From NCBI RefSeq assembly GCF_026619435.1, contig NZ_JAOVZQ010000001.1, forward strand, positions 4,223,501-4,287,500: DNA of 64,000 nt, written 5' to 3'. The first letter of the stretch is position 1. Each line of letters begins with the position of its first letter. This DNA comes from Hoeflea ulvae. Its GTDB lineage: Bacteria > Pseudomonadota > Alphaproteobacteria > Rhizobiales > Rhizobiaceae. A model generated the notes under the pieces. It had not been told where the DNA came from and did not search any database. It saw only the letters and a list, made by a program, of their open reading frames with translations. Both the position numbers and the translations under genes were made by a program. Below, piece after piece: positions 16,403-25,305 of this stretch.

Positions 16403-17590
16403 TCAGTGACTGCCATGCCGGGGGTGGGACAGGCTGGCAACGACGCCGCGCAGTTCGGCAAGGCCGCGCATGCGGCCGACCAGCGGATAGCCCGGATGGG
16501 TGTTGCGCGCCGCATCGTCGAGCAATTCATGGCCGTGATCGGGCCGGAACGGGATTTCCCATTGCATTTCCCCGGCGGAACGGCGCCGCGCCTCTTCCTG
16601 CAAGAGCGCGGCAACCAGGTCGACCATGTCGGTATCGCCCGCAAGATGCTCCGCTTCCTCGAACGAACCGTCGGCGTCCTTGCGCACATTGCGCAGATGC
16701 GCAAACCAGATGCGCGAAGCGAATTTCCGCGCGATCGCAGGCACGTCATTGTCCGGATTGGCGCCTAGCGATCCCGCACACAGGGTCAGGCCGTTGGCCG
16801 GACTGTCGACGGCGCCCAGGATCCAGGCGATGTCATCGGCGTCGGAGACGATCCGCGGCAAGCCCAGAATGTCGCGCGGCGGATCGTCGGGGTGAACACA
16901 CATCCGCATGCCGAGCTCCTCGGCCGTCGGAATGATTTCCTCGAGAAACTGCTTGTAGTTGTCCCGCAGCGCCTGACGGTCGATGCCTTCATACTGCTTC
17001 AATGCCGTCTTCAGCCCGTCCGCGTCGTAACGGTCATAAGCGCCCGGCAGGCCCGACATCACCGAGCGCATCAATTCGCCGCGATCGGCATCGGAGGAGG
17101 CCTGGAACCAGCGCTCGGCGGCCTTGATCACATCGGCCGGATAGTCGTTCCGCGCGGCATCGCGGCCCAACATGTAGAGCTCCAGCGCAGCCATCCTGGG
17201 CGCGGAAAACCGCAGGCAGGTGCCGCCATTGGCAACCGGGGCAGCAAGGTCGGTCCGGGTCCAGTCCAGCAATGGCATGAAATTGTAGCAGATCGTGGTG
17301 ATGCCCTCGGCCGCGAGATTGGCCATGGATCGCCGGTAATTGGCAAACAGCTCCGACAAATCGCCGTCATTGCGCTTGATGCGCTCGTGAATTGGCAGGC
17401 TTTCCACCACAACCCAGTCGAACCCGGCAGCCGTCAGGCCGGCCTTGCGTTCGGCAATCGCCGCGCGGGGCCAGACCTCGCCATAGGCGATCTCGTGCAG
17501 GGCGGTGACAATGCCGCTTGCGCCGGTCTGCGCAACCTCACCGAGCGAGATCCTGTCGAGCGGACCATACCAGCGCCAGCTTTCCTTCAT
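16403..17590 (-). CDS. uxuA: Mannonate dehydratase
   Basis: 395-aa enzyme dehydrating D-mannonate to 2-keto-3-deoxy-D-gluconate, the converging step of glucuronate degradation. The family motif MCVHPDDPP is at 230-238 (His233 among the metal/catalytic residues), followed by SLGAN and HLRNV segments typical of UxuA. Length matches the family. Its ATG overlaps the stop of the fructuronate reductase gene by 4 bp. It is the last gene of the uxaC-dctPQM-kdgF-kduI-kduD-uxuB-uxuA operon. The reading frame extends upstream to 18058, but that extension lies inside uxuB in another frame and is not coding. Confidence 0.95.
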   Translation of the reverse strand: MKESWRWYGPLDRISLGEVAQTGASGIVTALHEIAYGEVWPRAAIAERKAGLTAAGFDWVVVESLPIHERIKRNDGDLSELFANYRRSMANLAAEGITTICYNFMPLLDWTRTDLAAPVANGGTCLRFSAPRMAALELYMLGRDAARNDYPADVIKAAERWFQASSDADRGELMRSVMSGLPGAYDRYDADGLKTALKQYEGIDRQALRDNYKQFLEEIIPTAEELGMRMCVHPDDPPRDILGLPRIVSDADDIAWILGAVDSPANGLTLCAGSLGANPDNDVPAIARKFASRIWFAHLRNVRKDADGSFEEAEHLAGDTDMVDLVAALLQEEARRRSAGEMQWEIPFRPDHGHELLDDAARNTHPGYPLVGRMRGLAELRGVVASLSHPRHGSH

Positions 17591-19053
17591 GTGATGTCCT
17601 CTGCAGCTCGCCGCGCACCAAGGCGGCACAATTCCTGATAGGCGTGAGTGACCGGTTCCAGCAATTGCGCAGCCAGCTCGGCACTGAAAATCTCCCGCAC
17701 CGAGAGCAAGGCGGCCACCTTTTCGGCCGGTGTTTCTGCCGCATCCGACAGGCCGCGCAGCCGCCCGGCCAGCGGGTCCTTGACCTCGATCGACTGGCCC
17801 TTTTCGTCGACGCCGCCGACATAGCGCATCCATGCCGCAACCGCGAGCATCAGGCCGGGGCTTGCCCGTCCGGCGGCCAGGTTGTCGGCGATGGTGCCGA
17901 GAATGCGTTGCGGCAGTTTCTGGCTGCCATCCATGGCGATCTGCCAGGTGCGGTGGCGGATCGCCGGGTTGGAATAACGCTTGAACAGGGCGTCGGCATA
18001 ATCGGCCAGGTTCACCCCTTCGGGCGGGCTGAAGGAGGGCATGATTTCCTCCTGCCACAGCCGTTTGGCAAATCCTGCAAACACCGGGTCCGCCACGGTC
18101 TCGGCGATGGTCTCATGGCCTGCGAGATAGCCCAGATAGGCAAGCGAGGAATGGGTGCCATTGAGCATTCTGAGCTTCATGTGTTCGAACGGCGTCACGT
18201 CGGCCACCATCTCGACACCGGCCGCGGCCAGATCAGGATAGGCCTCCGCCCCGTCGTAGGCCGGAACGAAATCATCCTCCACCACCCATTGCCGGAAAGG
18301 TTCGCACAGCACCGGCGCTTCGTCGCGAATACCGATTTTCTGGGCCAAGCGCTCAACGTCCTCGGGCTTGGTCGCAGGCGTGATGCGGTCGACCATGGTC
18401 GAGGGGAACCGGCCTTCGGTTTCGATCCAGCCGGCAAGCTCCGGGTCGAGCGCACGGGCGAAATCCAGCACCACGCCGCGCACCAGCTTGCCGTTTTCGG
18501 GAAGATTGTCGCAGGTCAGCACCGTAAACGGCGGATCGCCGGCATCGCGCCGCCGCTGCAATGCCCGGACAAGATAGCCGATCGCGGTTCTGGGCTTTGC
18601 GTGGGTCAGGTCATGCTCGATGTCGGGATGGGAAAAATTCAACCGGCCGCTGGCCGGATCATGGCAATAGCCCTTTTCCGTCACCGTCAGAGTGACAATG
18701 CGGATGGCAGGATCGGTCATCCGGGCAAGCACAGCGTCGGGATCTTCCGGCGCAACCAGCACCGTTTCCAGGATTTCGATTCTGCGGAACGTCTCGCCGC
18801 CATCGGGGTCCTGTGACACGGTGGTGTAGACGAAATCCTGCGGCGCAAGCTTGTCGCGCGTCCCCGGGCTCTGCAGGCTGACGCCGACAATGCCCCAGTC
18901 GCCGCCGGACACCCGCACCGCGTCATCGATATAGATCGCGCCGAACGCCCGGAAGAAGGCTCCGAGCCCGAGATGGACAATTCCGGATTTCGGTTTCGGA
19001 CGGTCCTTGCTGCGACCCAGTCTTTCCATTTCAGCGGGCAAGCCAGCCTCCAT
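17587..19053 (-). CDS. uxuB: D-fructuronate reductase (mannitol dehydrogenase family)
   Basis: 488-aa NAD(P)H-dependent long-chain polyol dehydrogenase. An N-terminal dinucleotide fold (HLGLGAFFRA) and the family's KxxxxNxxH catalytic signature (KLRMLNGTH, near residue 285) are present. Between kduD and uxuA, its role is reduction of D-fructuronate to D-mannonate. Mannitol or arabinitol dehydrogenases share the fold, but the operon argues for UxuB. It overlaps kduD by 22 bp and uxuA by 4 bp, suggesting translational coupling. ATG 19053 is used; an ATG eight codons later is an alternative. Confidence 0.88.
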   Translation of the reverse strand: MEAGLPAEMERLGRSKDRPKPKSGIVHLGLGAFFRAFGAIYIDDAVRVSGGDWGIVGVSLQSPGTRDKLAPQDFVYTTVSQDPDGGETFRRIEILETVLVAPEDPDAVLARMTDPAIRIVTLTVTEKGYCHDPASGRLNFSHPDIEHDLTHAKPRTAIGYLVRALQRRRDAGDPPFTVLTCDNLPENGKLVRGVVLDFARALDPELAGWIETEGRFPSTMVDRITPATKPEDVERLAQKIGIRDEAPVLCEPFRQWVVEDDFVPAYDGAEAYPDLAAAGVEMVADVTPFEHMKLRMLNGTHSSLAYLGYLAGHETIAETVADPVFAGFAKRLWQEEIMPSFSPPEGVNLADYADALFKRYSNPAIRHRTWQIAMDGSQKLPQRILGTIADNLAAGRASPGLMLAVAAWMRYVGGVDEKGQSIEVKDPLAGRLRGLSDAAETPAEKVAALLSVREIFSAELAAQLLEPVTHAYQELCRLGARRAAEDIT

Positions 19054-19759
19054 CTACGTTCAATACAGCACCATGAATATACTTTGCGGCCGGTGACGCC
19101 AGGAAAACCGCGGCTGCGCCGATATCGTCGGGCTCGCCCCAGCGTCCGGCGGGAATGCGATCCAGAATTGCCTGGTTCCGGTCCGGATCGTCTCTGAGTG
19201 CTTCGGTGTTGTTGGTGGCGATATAGCCCGGCGCAATCGCATTGACATTGATGCCGCTGGCCGCCCACTCATTGGCAAGCGCCTTGGTGACGCCGGCCAC
19301 ACCGTGTTTGGCGGCTGTATAGGAGGCCACCCGGATACCGCCCTGAAATGACAGCAGCGAGGCAACATTGACCACGCTGCCGGTGCCCCTGCGTTCGAAC
19401 ACGGCTCGGGCGAAGGCCTGGGTGGTGAAGAACACCGCCTTCAGATTGATGTCGACGACATCGTCCCAGTCCGCCTCGCTAAAATCGACGGCATCGCTGC
19501 GCCGGATGATCCCGGCATTGTTGATCAGAATGTCGATGTGGTTCTCGCAAAACACGTCACGCGCCGCCATCGGATCGGAAAAATCGAGCAGGATCTCGCG
19601 GCCATCCGGGATCTCGGCCAGGGTCTTTGCACTGGACCTTCGCCCCGCGCAAATGACCGCGGCGCCCGCCCTGCCCATGGCGATGGCCGTGGCTCGGCCG
19701 ATGCCGGTATTGGCTCCTGTGACCAGCACGGTTTTGCCGGACAGCGAAAATGGGTTCAC
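19031..19759 (-). CDS. kduD: 2-dehydro-3-deoxy-D-gluconate 5-dehydrogenase (SDR)
   Basis: 242-aa short-chain dehydrogenase converting 3-deoxy-D-glycero-2,5-hexodiulosonate to 2-keto-3-deoxygluconate. Cofactor motif TGANTGIG is at 14-21, NNAG at 80-83, catalytic Tyr147/Lys151 in YTAAK, and the C-terminal NVDGG is typical of KduD. The start is GTG at 19759: it overlaps the kduI stop as GTGA, and the sequence from there begins at the expected N-terminus. A longer in-frame ATG at 19858 reads through the end of kduI and is rejected. It acts after KduI in breakdown of unsaturated uronates from pectin, alginate-like or glycosaminoglycan oligosaccharides. Confidence 0.93.
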   Translation of the reverse strand: MNPFSLSGKTVLVTGANTGIGRATAIAMGRAGAAVICAGRRSSAKTLAEIPDGREILLDFSDPMAARDVFCENHIDILINNAGIIRRSDAVDFSEADWDDVVDINLKAVFFTTQAFARAVFERRGTGSVVNVASLLSFQGGIRVASYTAAKHGVAGVTKALANEWAASGINVNAIAPGYIATNNTEALRDDPDRNQAILDRIPAGRWGEPDDIGAAAVFLASPAAKYIHGAVLNVDGGWLAR

Positions 19760-20581
19760 CGAAGATCTCCCATGGCGACCATGTCCATGTCGGTGAAATC
19801 GACATTGTCGCCGGCCATCGCCCAGCAGAAGGTGTAGGCGCCGGTCCCTGCCCCGCAATGGATCGACCAGGGCGGCGAGATCACCACCTCTTCATTGGCC
19901 ATGACGATGTGCCGGGTCTCGTCCGGCTGGCCCATGAAATGGAACACCCGCTGCTCCGGTCCGAGTTCGAAATAGAGATAGGCCTCCATGCGGCGGTCAT
20001 GCAGATGCGCCGGCATGGTGTTCCAGACCGAGCCCGAGGCAAACTGGGTGTAGCCCATCAGCAACTGGCAGCTGTCAGCCACTTCCGGATGCAGGAACTG
20101 CAGGATGACGCGTTCGTTCGAAGTTTCGGCCGAGCCCATTTCGACCCGGCGCGCATCCTCGATGCGGATCAGCTTGCTCGGGCAGCTCCGGTGCGCCGGC
20201 GCAGAAAGCACGTAGAAGCGGCCATTGCCGGAGAACGTCACCGCGCCCGATCCCATGCCGAGATAGAGCACATCGCCCTTGTTGACCTCGTAGTCGGTGC
20301 CGCCGGCGAGACACGGTGCCGCTGTCGCCGATATTGAGGATGCCCATCTCGCGGCGGTCGAGGATCGACGGCGTGCCACTTTCCTCGACCCTGTCAAGCG
20401 TCAGCTTGCCGCCGGCAGGAACGGCGCCGCCGACGATCATCCGGTCATAATGGGTGTAGAGGAGGCGGATTTCGCCATCAGCAAACAGACCGCCGGCGTG
20501 AAAATGCGACCGCAGCCCTGTGGTATCGAGGCCCTTGGCCGTGGCCGGGTCAATGGCGTGGCGGGTTTCAACTGTCAGCAT
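19756..20581 (-). pseudogene. kduI: 5-keto-4-deoxyuronate isomerase, frameshifted
   Basis: KduI (DKI isomerase) converts 5-keto-4-deoxyuronate to 3-deoxy-D-glycero-2,5-hexodiulosonate. The N-terminal part, from MLTVETRHAIDP to NIGDSGTV, is read in one frame from 20581, and the remainder (LAGGTDYEVNKGDV to MVAMGDLR) in another frame down to 19756. The switch is at about 20311: the total length is 3n+1, and removing one base near GTGTCTCGCC restores a full-length protein of about 274 aa. Metal ligands are intact in the second part (His, His and Glu of HLHDRRME; His of SIHCG). It lies 13 bp after kdgF and overlaps kduD. This is either a true recent frameshift or a sequence error; the otherwise intact operon favours error. 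Confidence 0.85.
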
Positions 20582-20594
20582 GAGAAATCTCCCT

Positions 20595-20921
20595 TCAGGA
20601 GTTGGAAGTCAGAAAATCGTCACGGCGCGGCGTGAATGTGTCGATCAGGGTCCCGGGCTGCAGACACTTGCAGCCATGCACGGCATTGGACGGGATGACG
20701 AAGCTGTCGCCGCGGGCCACCTCGAATGTCTCCTCCGCCACGGTGAAGGAAAAGCGCCCGGACTCGACATAGGTGGATTGCACATGCGGATGATTGTGCA
20801 GCTTGCCTTCCGCCCCTTCGGTCTGGAACCGGAACGCCACCACCATCAGCTCCGGACTGTCGCTCAACACCTGCCGGGTCACGCCTGGATCGGCAGGCAC
20901 TTCTGGAAATTTCTTGATCAT
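20595..20921 (-). CDS. kdgF: KdgF-like cupin, unsaturated-uronate linearising enzyme
   Basis: 108-aa single-domain cupin. The metal-site motif has His42, His44 and Gln48 (Gln in place of the usual cupin Glu) with His82 on the second motif, matching KdgF, which opens unsaturated galacturonate/mannuronate to linear ketones that KduI then isomerises. Its position directly before kduI and kduD supports this. No signal peptide, so it acts in the cytosol on monomers imported by the adjacent TRAP transporter. Spacing is 7 bp from dctM and 13 bp from kduI. Small cupins are hard to separate by sequence alone; context carries much of the call. Confidence 0.82.
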   Translation of the reverse strand: MIKKFPEVPADPGVTRQVLSDSPELMVVAFRFQTEGAEGKLHNHPHVQSTYVESGRFSFTVAEETFEVARGDSFVIPSNAVHGCKCLQPGTLIDTFTPRRDDFLTSNS

Positions 20922-20928
20922 GGGAACC

Positions 20929-22209
20929 TCAATGGAACTGGGCAGGCAGCCACAGGGACAGCTGCGGGATATAGGTGACGAGCATCAGCGTGGCGAATGC
21001 TGCGCCATAGAACGGCCAGATCGTGCGCATTGCCTGCCAGATCGGGATCTTGCCCACCGCGCATCCGACGAACAGCACCGCCCCCACCGGTGGCGTGCAC
21101 AGGCCGATGCCCAGATTGAGCACCAGGATAACGCCGAAATGCACCGGATCGACGCCGAAGGCGACCGCCACGGGCAGGAAGATCGGTGTGGTGATGACGA
21201 TCAGCGGCGACATGTCCATGAATGTGCCCAGCACCAGCAGCACCAGGTTCATCAGCAGCAGGATGACGATCGGATTGTCGGAAATGCCCTTGAGCATCAT
21301 CACCATCGAGGCCGGCACCCGGGTATAGGCCAGCAACCAGCCGAAGGCCCCGGCGCAACCGATCACCATCAGCACCATCGCCGTGGTGCGCACCGCGGCC
21401 ATGGTGGCGGCGACGAAATCGGCCCAGCTTAGCGATCGGTAGACAAAGAAGGTGACGAACATCGCGTAGACCACGGCGATGTTGGAGGATTCCGACGCGG
21501 TGAAAATGCCCGAGCGCACCCCGCCGAAGATGATCGCGACCAGGACCAGGCCGGGCACCGCATTGGCAAGCAGCCCGAGCATGGCGCGGCCGCCGGGAAA
21601 CGGTTCGGTCGGGTAGCCGCGGCTCTTGGCGACGAAATAGGCAGCCACCATCAGCGACAATGCCAGCACGGCGCCGGGAATGATGCCGGCGGTGAACAGG
21701 TCGGCGATCGAGATCTTGCCGCCTGCCGAGATCGAATAGATGATCATGTTGTGCGAGGGCGGGATCATCAGCGCGATGATCGAGCCGACCACGGTGATGT
21801 TGACGGCATAGTCGACATCATAGCCGCGCTCCTTCATCTGCGGCACCATCAGCCCGCCGACGGCACTGGCATCGGCCGCAGCCGAGCCGGAGACGCCTCC
21901 GAACATGACGCTGGCGAGAATATTGACCTGGCCCAGGCCACCGCGCAGATGGCCGACCAGGGCGCCGGCCAGCGCAACCAGCCGCCGGGCGATGTCGCCG
22001 CGCACCATCAGGTCGCCGGCAAAGATGAAGAACGGGATCGCCATCAGCGCGAACACCGAGACACCCGAATTCATCCGCTGGAACACCACCACCGGCGGCA
22101 GGCCGAGATAGGCGATCGTGGCAAAGCTCGACACGCCGAGGCAAAAGGCGACCGGCGTGCCGATCAGCAGCAGCACCACGAAGGTGCCGAAAAGTACCCA
22201 GAGTTCCAT
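20929..22209 (-). CDS. dctM: TRAP transporter large permease (DctM)
   Basis: 426-aa polytopic membrane protein of the TRAP DctM family. It supplies the substrate path of a Na+-coupled uptake system working with the DctP binding protein and DctQ. The hydrophobic segments run from the N-terminus (MELWVLFGTFVVLLLIGTP) to the end, with family patterns such as SGSAAADASAVGG and PPSHNMIIYS. It starts 4 bp after dctQ; ATG 22209 is used because the longer frame back to 22236 lies inside dctQ. The operon context (uxaC, kdgF, kduID, uxuBA) indicates uptake of uronates, for example glucuronate, galacturonate or unsaturated uronates. Confidence 0.95.
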   Translation of the reverse strand: MELWVLFGTFVVLLLIGTPVAFCLGVSSFATIAYLGLPPVVVFQRMNSGVSVFALMAIPFFIFAGDLMVRGDIARRLVALAGALVGHLRGGLGQVNILASVMFGGVSGSAAADASAVGGLMVPQMKERGYDVDYAVNITVVGSIIALMIPPSHNMIIYSISAGGKISIADLFTAGIIPGAVLALSLMVAAYFVAKSRGYPTEPFPGGRAMLGLLANAVPGLVLVAIIFGGVRSGIFTASESSNIAVVYAMFVTFFVYRSLSWADFVAATMAAVRTTAMVLMVIGCAGAFGWLLAYTRVPASMVMMLKGISDNPIVILLLMNLVLLVLGTFMDMSPLIVITTPIFLPVAVAFGVDPVHFGVILVLNLGIGLCTPPVGAVLFVGCAVGKIPIWQAMRTIWPFYGAAFATLMLVTYIPQLSLWLPAQFH

Positions 22210-22213
22210 CGTC

Positions 22214-22735
22214 TCAATCCTCGATCTCGGTTTCACCGAAGCGTGCGGTTGGCATGCCGGCCATGCGCCGGGCGATCCGTTCTATCGAGAACAGGACCAC
22301 CAGCACGCCGCCGGCCACGATGGGCATGAAATCAAACGCCCCGGATATTCCGAGGCTCGGAAGCACATTGGGCGCGGCGTTGATCGCCAGCTGAGTGCCA
22401 TAGACCACCATGCCCGCGCCAAAGGCGATCACCACGATATCCGAGGTGGTATGCAGCATCAGCTTCACCCTGTGCGACACGACGTGCAGCAGGATGTCGA
22501 AGGACAAGTGATAGCCTTCCCGGATGCCCACAGCGGCCCCGAGGAAAATGAACCAGCCCATGATCATCACCGATCCCGGCTCGGTCCAGGAAATACTGTC
22601 GTTGAGCACATAGCGCCAGAATACCTGGCAGGCGATCAGGACTGTCATCAGCACCAGACCGGCTCCCGACACCCAGAGCGACACCCTTGCCATGACGCTG
22701 GTCACCCGCGCCACGCTTATCATCCGGTCCTGCAC
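22214..22735 (-). CDS. dctQ: TRAP transporter small permease (DctQ)
   Basis: About 173 aa with four predicted membrane segments, typical of DctQ, the small integral subunit that pairs with DctM. The FWRYVLNDSISWTEPGSVMIM region is characteristic (conserved W-x-E). The start is uncertain: GTG 22735 lies about 6 nt after GGAGGGG, ATG 22723 is four codons further, and an ATG at 22780 would overlap the upstream hairpin and is unlikely. It is separated from dctP by a strong terminator-like hairpin, which probably lowers permease relative to binding-protein expression. Confidence 0.9.
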   Translation of the reverse strand: MQDRMISVARVTSVMARVSLWVSGAGLVLMTVLIACQVFWRYVLNDSISWTEPGSVMIMGWFIFLGAAVGIREGYHLSFDILLHVVSHRVKLMLHTTSDIVVIAFGAGMVVYGTQLAINAAPNVLPSLGISGAFDFMPIVAGGVLVVLFSIERIARRMAGMPTARFGETEIED

Positions 22736-22750
22736 GACCACCCCTCCACC

Positions 22751-22785
22751 AAAAAAACCGGCCCGCGGGATTTCTCCCACGGGCC
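22751..22785 (-). terminator. Hairpin with GAAA tetraloop and U-run between dctP and dctQ
   Basis: On the minus strand an 11-bp stem (arms 22775-22785 and 22760-22770, one G-U pair) closes a GAAA loop and is followed by seven T. It follows the dctP stop by 10 bp and precedes dctQ, so it should act as a partial terminator and 3' protector of dctP mRNA. Confidence 0.75.
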
Positions 22786-22795
22786 GCCTGTCAGA

Positions 22796-23782
22796 CTATT
22801 CGGTTGCCTGAATGCGGGCGACCATGTCCTTGAGCTTTTCGGACGTGACATATTTCTCGTACACCGGCTTCATCGCTTCGATGAACGGGGTCTTGTCGAT
22901 GTCGGTAATGATTTCACTGCCGGCAGCCCGGACCTTTTCTTCGGACTTCTTTTCCTGGGCGACCCAGAGCTCGCGCATCACGGGCACGGAATCCCTGGCT
23001 GCAGCCTTGACCGCGACCTGGTCTTCCGGGCTCAGCTTGTCCCAGGACTTCTTCGACATCACCAGGACTTCCGGCACGATCAGATGCTGGTCGAGCGTGT
23101 AGTATTTCGCCACTTCGAAATGGCCCGACGTGTCATAGGACGGCCAGTTGTTTTCGGCACCGTCGATAACGCCGGTCTGGATCGACGAATAGACTTCGCC
23201 GTAAGGCAGCGGCGTCGCATTGGCGCCCAAGGCGCTGACCATGTCGACAAACATGTCCGACTGCATGACACGGAACTTCATGCCCTTGAGGTCTTCCATC
23301 GACTTGATCGGCTTCTCCTTGTTGTAGAAGCTGCGCGATCCGCCATCGTAGAAGCCCAGGCCGATCAGATCGTGCTCGGCAAAGGCATCAAGGATTTCCT
23401 GGCCGATCGGGCCGTCCATCACCGTGTGCATGTGCTCGACCGAACGGAAGATGTAAGGCAGCGACGGGATCTGTGTCTCTTCGATGATGTTGTTGAAGGG
23501 TCCAAGGCTCACCCGGTTGAGGTCGATCGCGCCGAACTGGGTCTGCTCGATGGTGTCCTTTTCCTCGCCCAGCTGGGCCGAGTGGAATATCTCGATGCAG
23601 AGCCGGCCGTCGGTGCGCTCTTCGAGCGATTTCGACATTGCCTTGACGGCTTCAACTGTCGGATAGCCATCCGGATGCGTGTCGGACGACTTGAGCGTGG
23701 TTTCGCAGGCTCCGGCTGCCATTGCCATGGCGGCCGTTGCCAGCAACATGCCTGTAAGCGTTTTGATCAGTCTCATCTTCAT
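22796..23782 (-). CDS. dctP: TRAP transporter substrate-binding protein (DctP), probable uronate binder
   Basis: 328-aa periplasmic binding protein of the DctP family with an N-terminal signal peptide (about residues 1-24, cleaved near AAGA). It captures the ligand and delivers it to DctQM. The conserved Arg in [11 protein letters not shown], which pairs with substrate carboxylate in DctP proteins, and the [13 protein letters not shown] segment are present. It sits 20 bp after uxaC and before dctQM, so the ligand is probably a hexuronate or unsaturated uronate. The ATG at 23782 follows GGAGG by about 6 nt. Confidence 0.93.
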   Translation of the reverse strand: MKMRLIKTLTGMLLATAAMAMAAGACETTLKSSDTHPDGYPTVEAVKAMSKSLEERTDGRLCIEIFHSAQLGEEKDTIEQTQFGAIDLNRVSLGPFNNIIEETQIPSLPYIFRSVEHMHTVMDGPIGQEILDAFAEHDLIGLGFYDGGSRSFYNKEKPIKSMEDLKGMKFRVMQSDMFVDMVSALGANATPLPYGEVYSSIQTGVIDGAENNWPSYDTSGHFEVAKYYTLDQHLIVPEVLVMSKKSWDKLSPEDQVAVKAAARDSVPVMRELWVAQEKKSEEKVRAAGSEIITDIDKTPFIEAMKPVYEKYVTSEKLKDMVARIQATE

Positions 23783-23802
23783 TTTCCTCCCAGAAATGGC
23801 TC

Positions 23803-25204
23803 TCAGAGCCGATAGGCTTGCTTGGCAAGCCGGTATGCGAGGTCGTGAGCGACCTCGAATGCCTCATCCTCGGCCAGTCGTCCCGTGGCGACCAGCGTGG
23901 CGAGATAAGCGCAATCCACCCGCCGGGCCACGTCGTGACGGGCCGGAATCGAACAGAAGGCGCGGGTGTCGTCATTGAACCCGACGGTGTTGTAGAACCC
24001 CGCGGTCTCCGTGGTCATTTCGCGGAAACGGCGCATGCCCTCGGGGCTGTCATGGAACCACCAGGCCGGGCCGAGCTTCAGCGCCGGATAGGCGCCGGCG
24101 AGCGGCGCCAGTTCGCGGGCATAGCTGGTCTCGTCGAGCGTAAACACGATGATCGAGAGATCCTTCTCCAGCCCGACCGCATCCAGCAGCGGCTTCAGCG
24201 CCCGCACATAATCGGTCCGGGTGGGAATATCGAAGCCCTTGTCGCGACCGAAGGCTGACATGATCGGATCCGAATGATTGCGGAAACTGCCCGGGTGGAT
24301 CTGCAGCACGAGCCCATCGTCGAGGCTCATCCGCGCCATTTCGGTGAGCATGTGACCGCGAAAGGCATCCGCCTCCTCGGCGGTGCAGGTCCCTTTGAGC
24401 GCCTTGACAAACAGCCCCGCCGCCTCGACCGGCGCCAGATTTTCGGTCCGGGCGGACGGATGGCCATGATCCGATGAGGTTGCGCCGAATTCCTTGAAAT
24501 AGGCGCGGCGGATCCGGTGAGCCTGAAGATAGCCCTCCCAGGTCGAGCTGTCTTCGCCCGTCAGCGCGCCGAATTGCGCGACATTGTCGGCGAGATCCTG
24601 CAAATTCCGGATCAATCACGGCGTCGGGCCGGTAGGCCGTCACCACCCGACCGGTCCAGTCGCTGTCGCGGATCATCCGGTGCCAGCGCAGATCGTCAAG
24701 CGGGCTTTCGGTGGTGGCGATCACCTCGATATTGAAACGCTCGAACAGGGCCCGCGGGCGGAATTCGGGTTTTGCCAGACACTCGGCGATATGATCATAG
24801 CTCTGGTCCGCCGTCTCCTTCGACAAGCGCTCGGTGAGGTCGAACAGGTCCTCAAATGCGTGATCGAGCCACATCCGCGAGGGCGTGCCGCGAAACAGGT
24901 GATAATTCTCAGCCAGCAGCCGCCAGATGTTGCGTCCGTCGGTTTCGGTTTGCCCGCCATCGGCCCTTGGAACGCCAAGGCTTTCGAGACTGACGCCCTG
25001 CGAGTGCAGCATCCGGAAGACGTAGTGATCCGGGGTGACGAACAATTGCGCCGGGTCGGAAAAGGCCTCGTTTTCGGCATACCAGCGCGGATCGGTGTGG
25101 CCATGCGGGCTGATGATCGGCAATTCGGCAACGGTCTGGTAGAGTGCGCGCGCGATTCCCCGCGTTTGCGGGTCAACAGGAAACAATCTATCAGCGAGCA
25201 ACAT
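23803..25204 (-). pseudogene. uxaC: Glucuronate/galacturonate isomerase, frameshifted
   Basis: UxaC isomerises D-glucuronate to D-fructuronate (and D-galacturonate to D-tagaturonate). The N-terminal part (from MLLADRLFPVDPQTRG at 25204, with SPHGHTDP carrying the metal-binding HxH) is in one frame to about 24595. The C-terminal part (from DLADNVAQFGALTGED onward) continues in another frame to the stop at 23803. Total length is 3n+1. Removing one C from GGATCTCGCC at about 24594 gives PEFAGFADN, as expected for the family, and a 466-aa protein (E. coli UxaC is 470). All other family regions (ATSSDHGHP, DETSYAREL) are intact. First gene of the uronate operon; either a genuine frameshift or a sequence error. 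Confidence 0.88.
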
Positions 25205-25253
25205 TGCCGGAATTCTCCTCCCCAGGATGCCTAATCGGATAGGCCTTTCAATC

Positions 25254-25278
25254 ATGCTAGTAATGTAATATGCTAGTA
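25254..25278. promoter_or_regulatory. Direct repeat ATGCTAGTA, candidate GntR operator
   Basis: ATGCTAGTA occurs twice (25254-25262 and 25270-25278), 16 bp apart, in the 101-bp divergent region between uxaC and gntR. AT-rich repeats placed over both promoters fit autoregulation and repression by the adjacent GntR protein. The repeats are seen; binding is inferred. Confidence 0.5.
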
Positions 25279-25305
25279 TTCTTACCGAGTCAACGGAGTG
25301 CTTGT

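Noticed and set aside
20311-24594. Programmed ribosomal frameshifting at TCTCGCC in kduI and uxaC
   Set aside because: No slippery run, stop-adjacent context or stimulatory structure is evident; the same heptamer occurs in intact genes (dctM near 21913), and neither enzyme family is known for recoding. Sequence error or true mutation is simpler.
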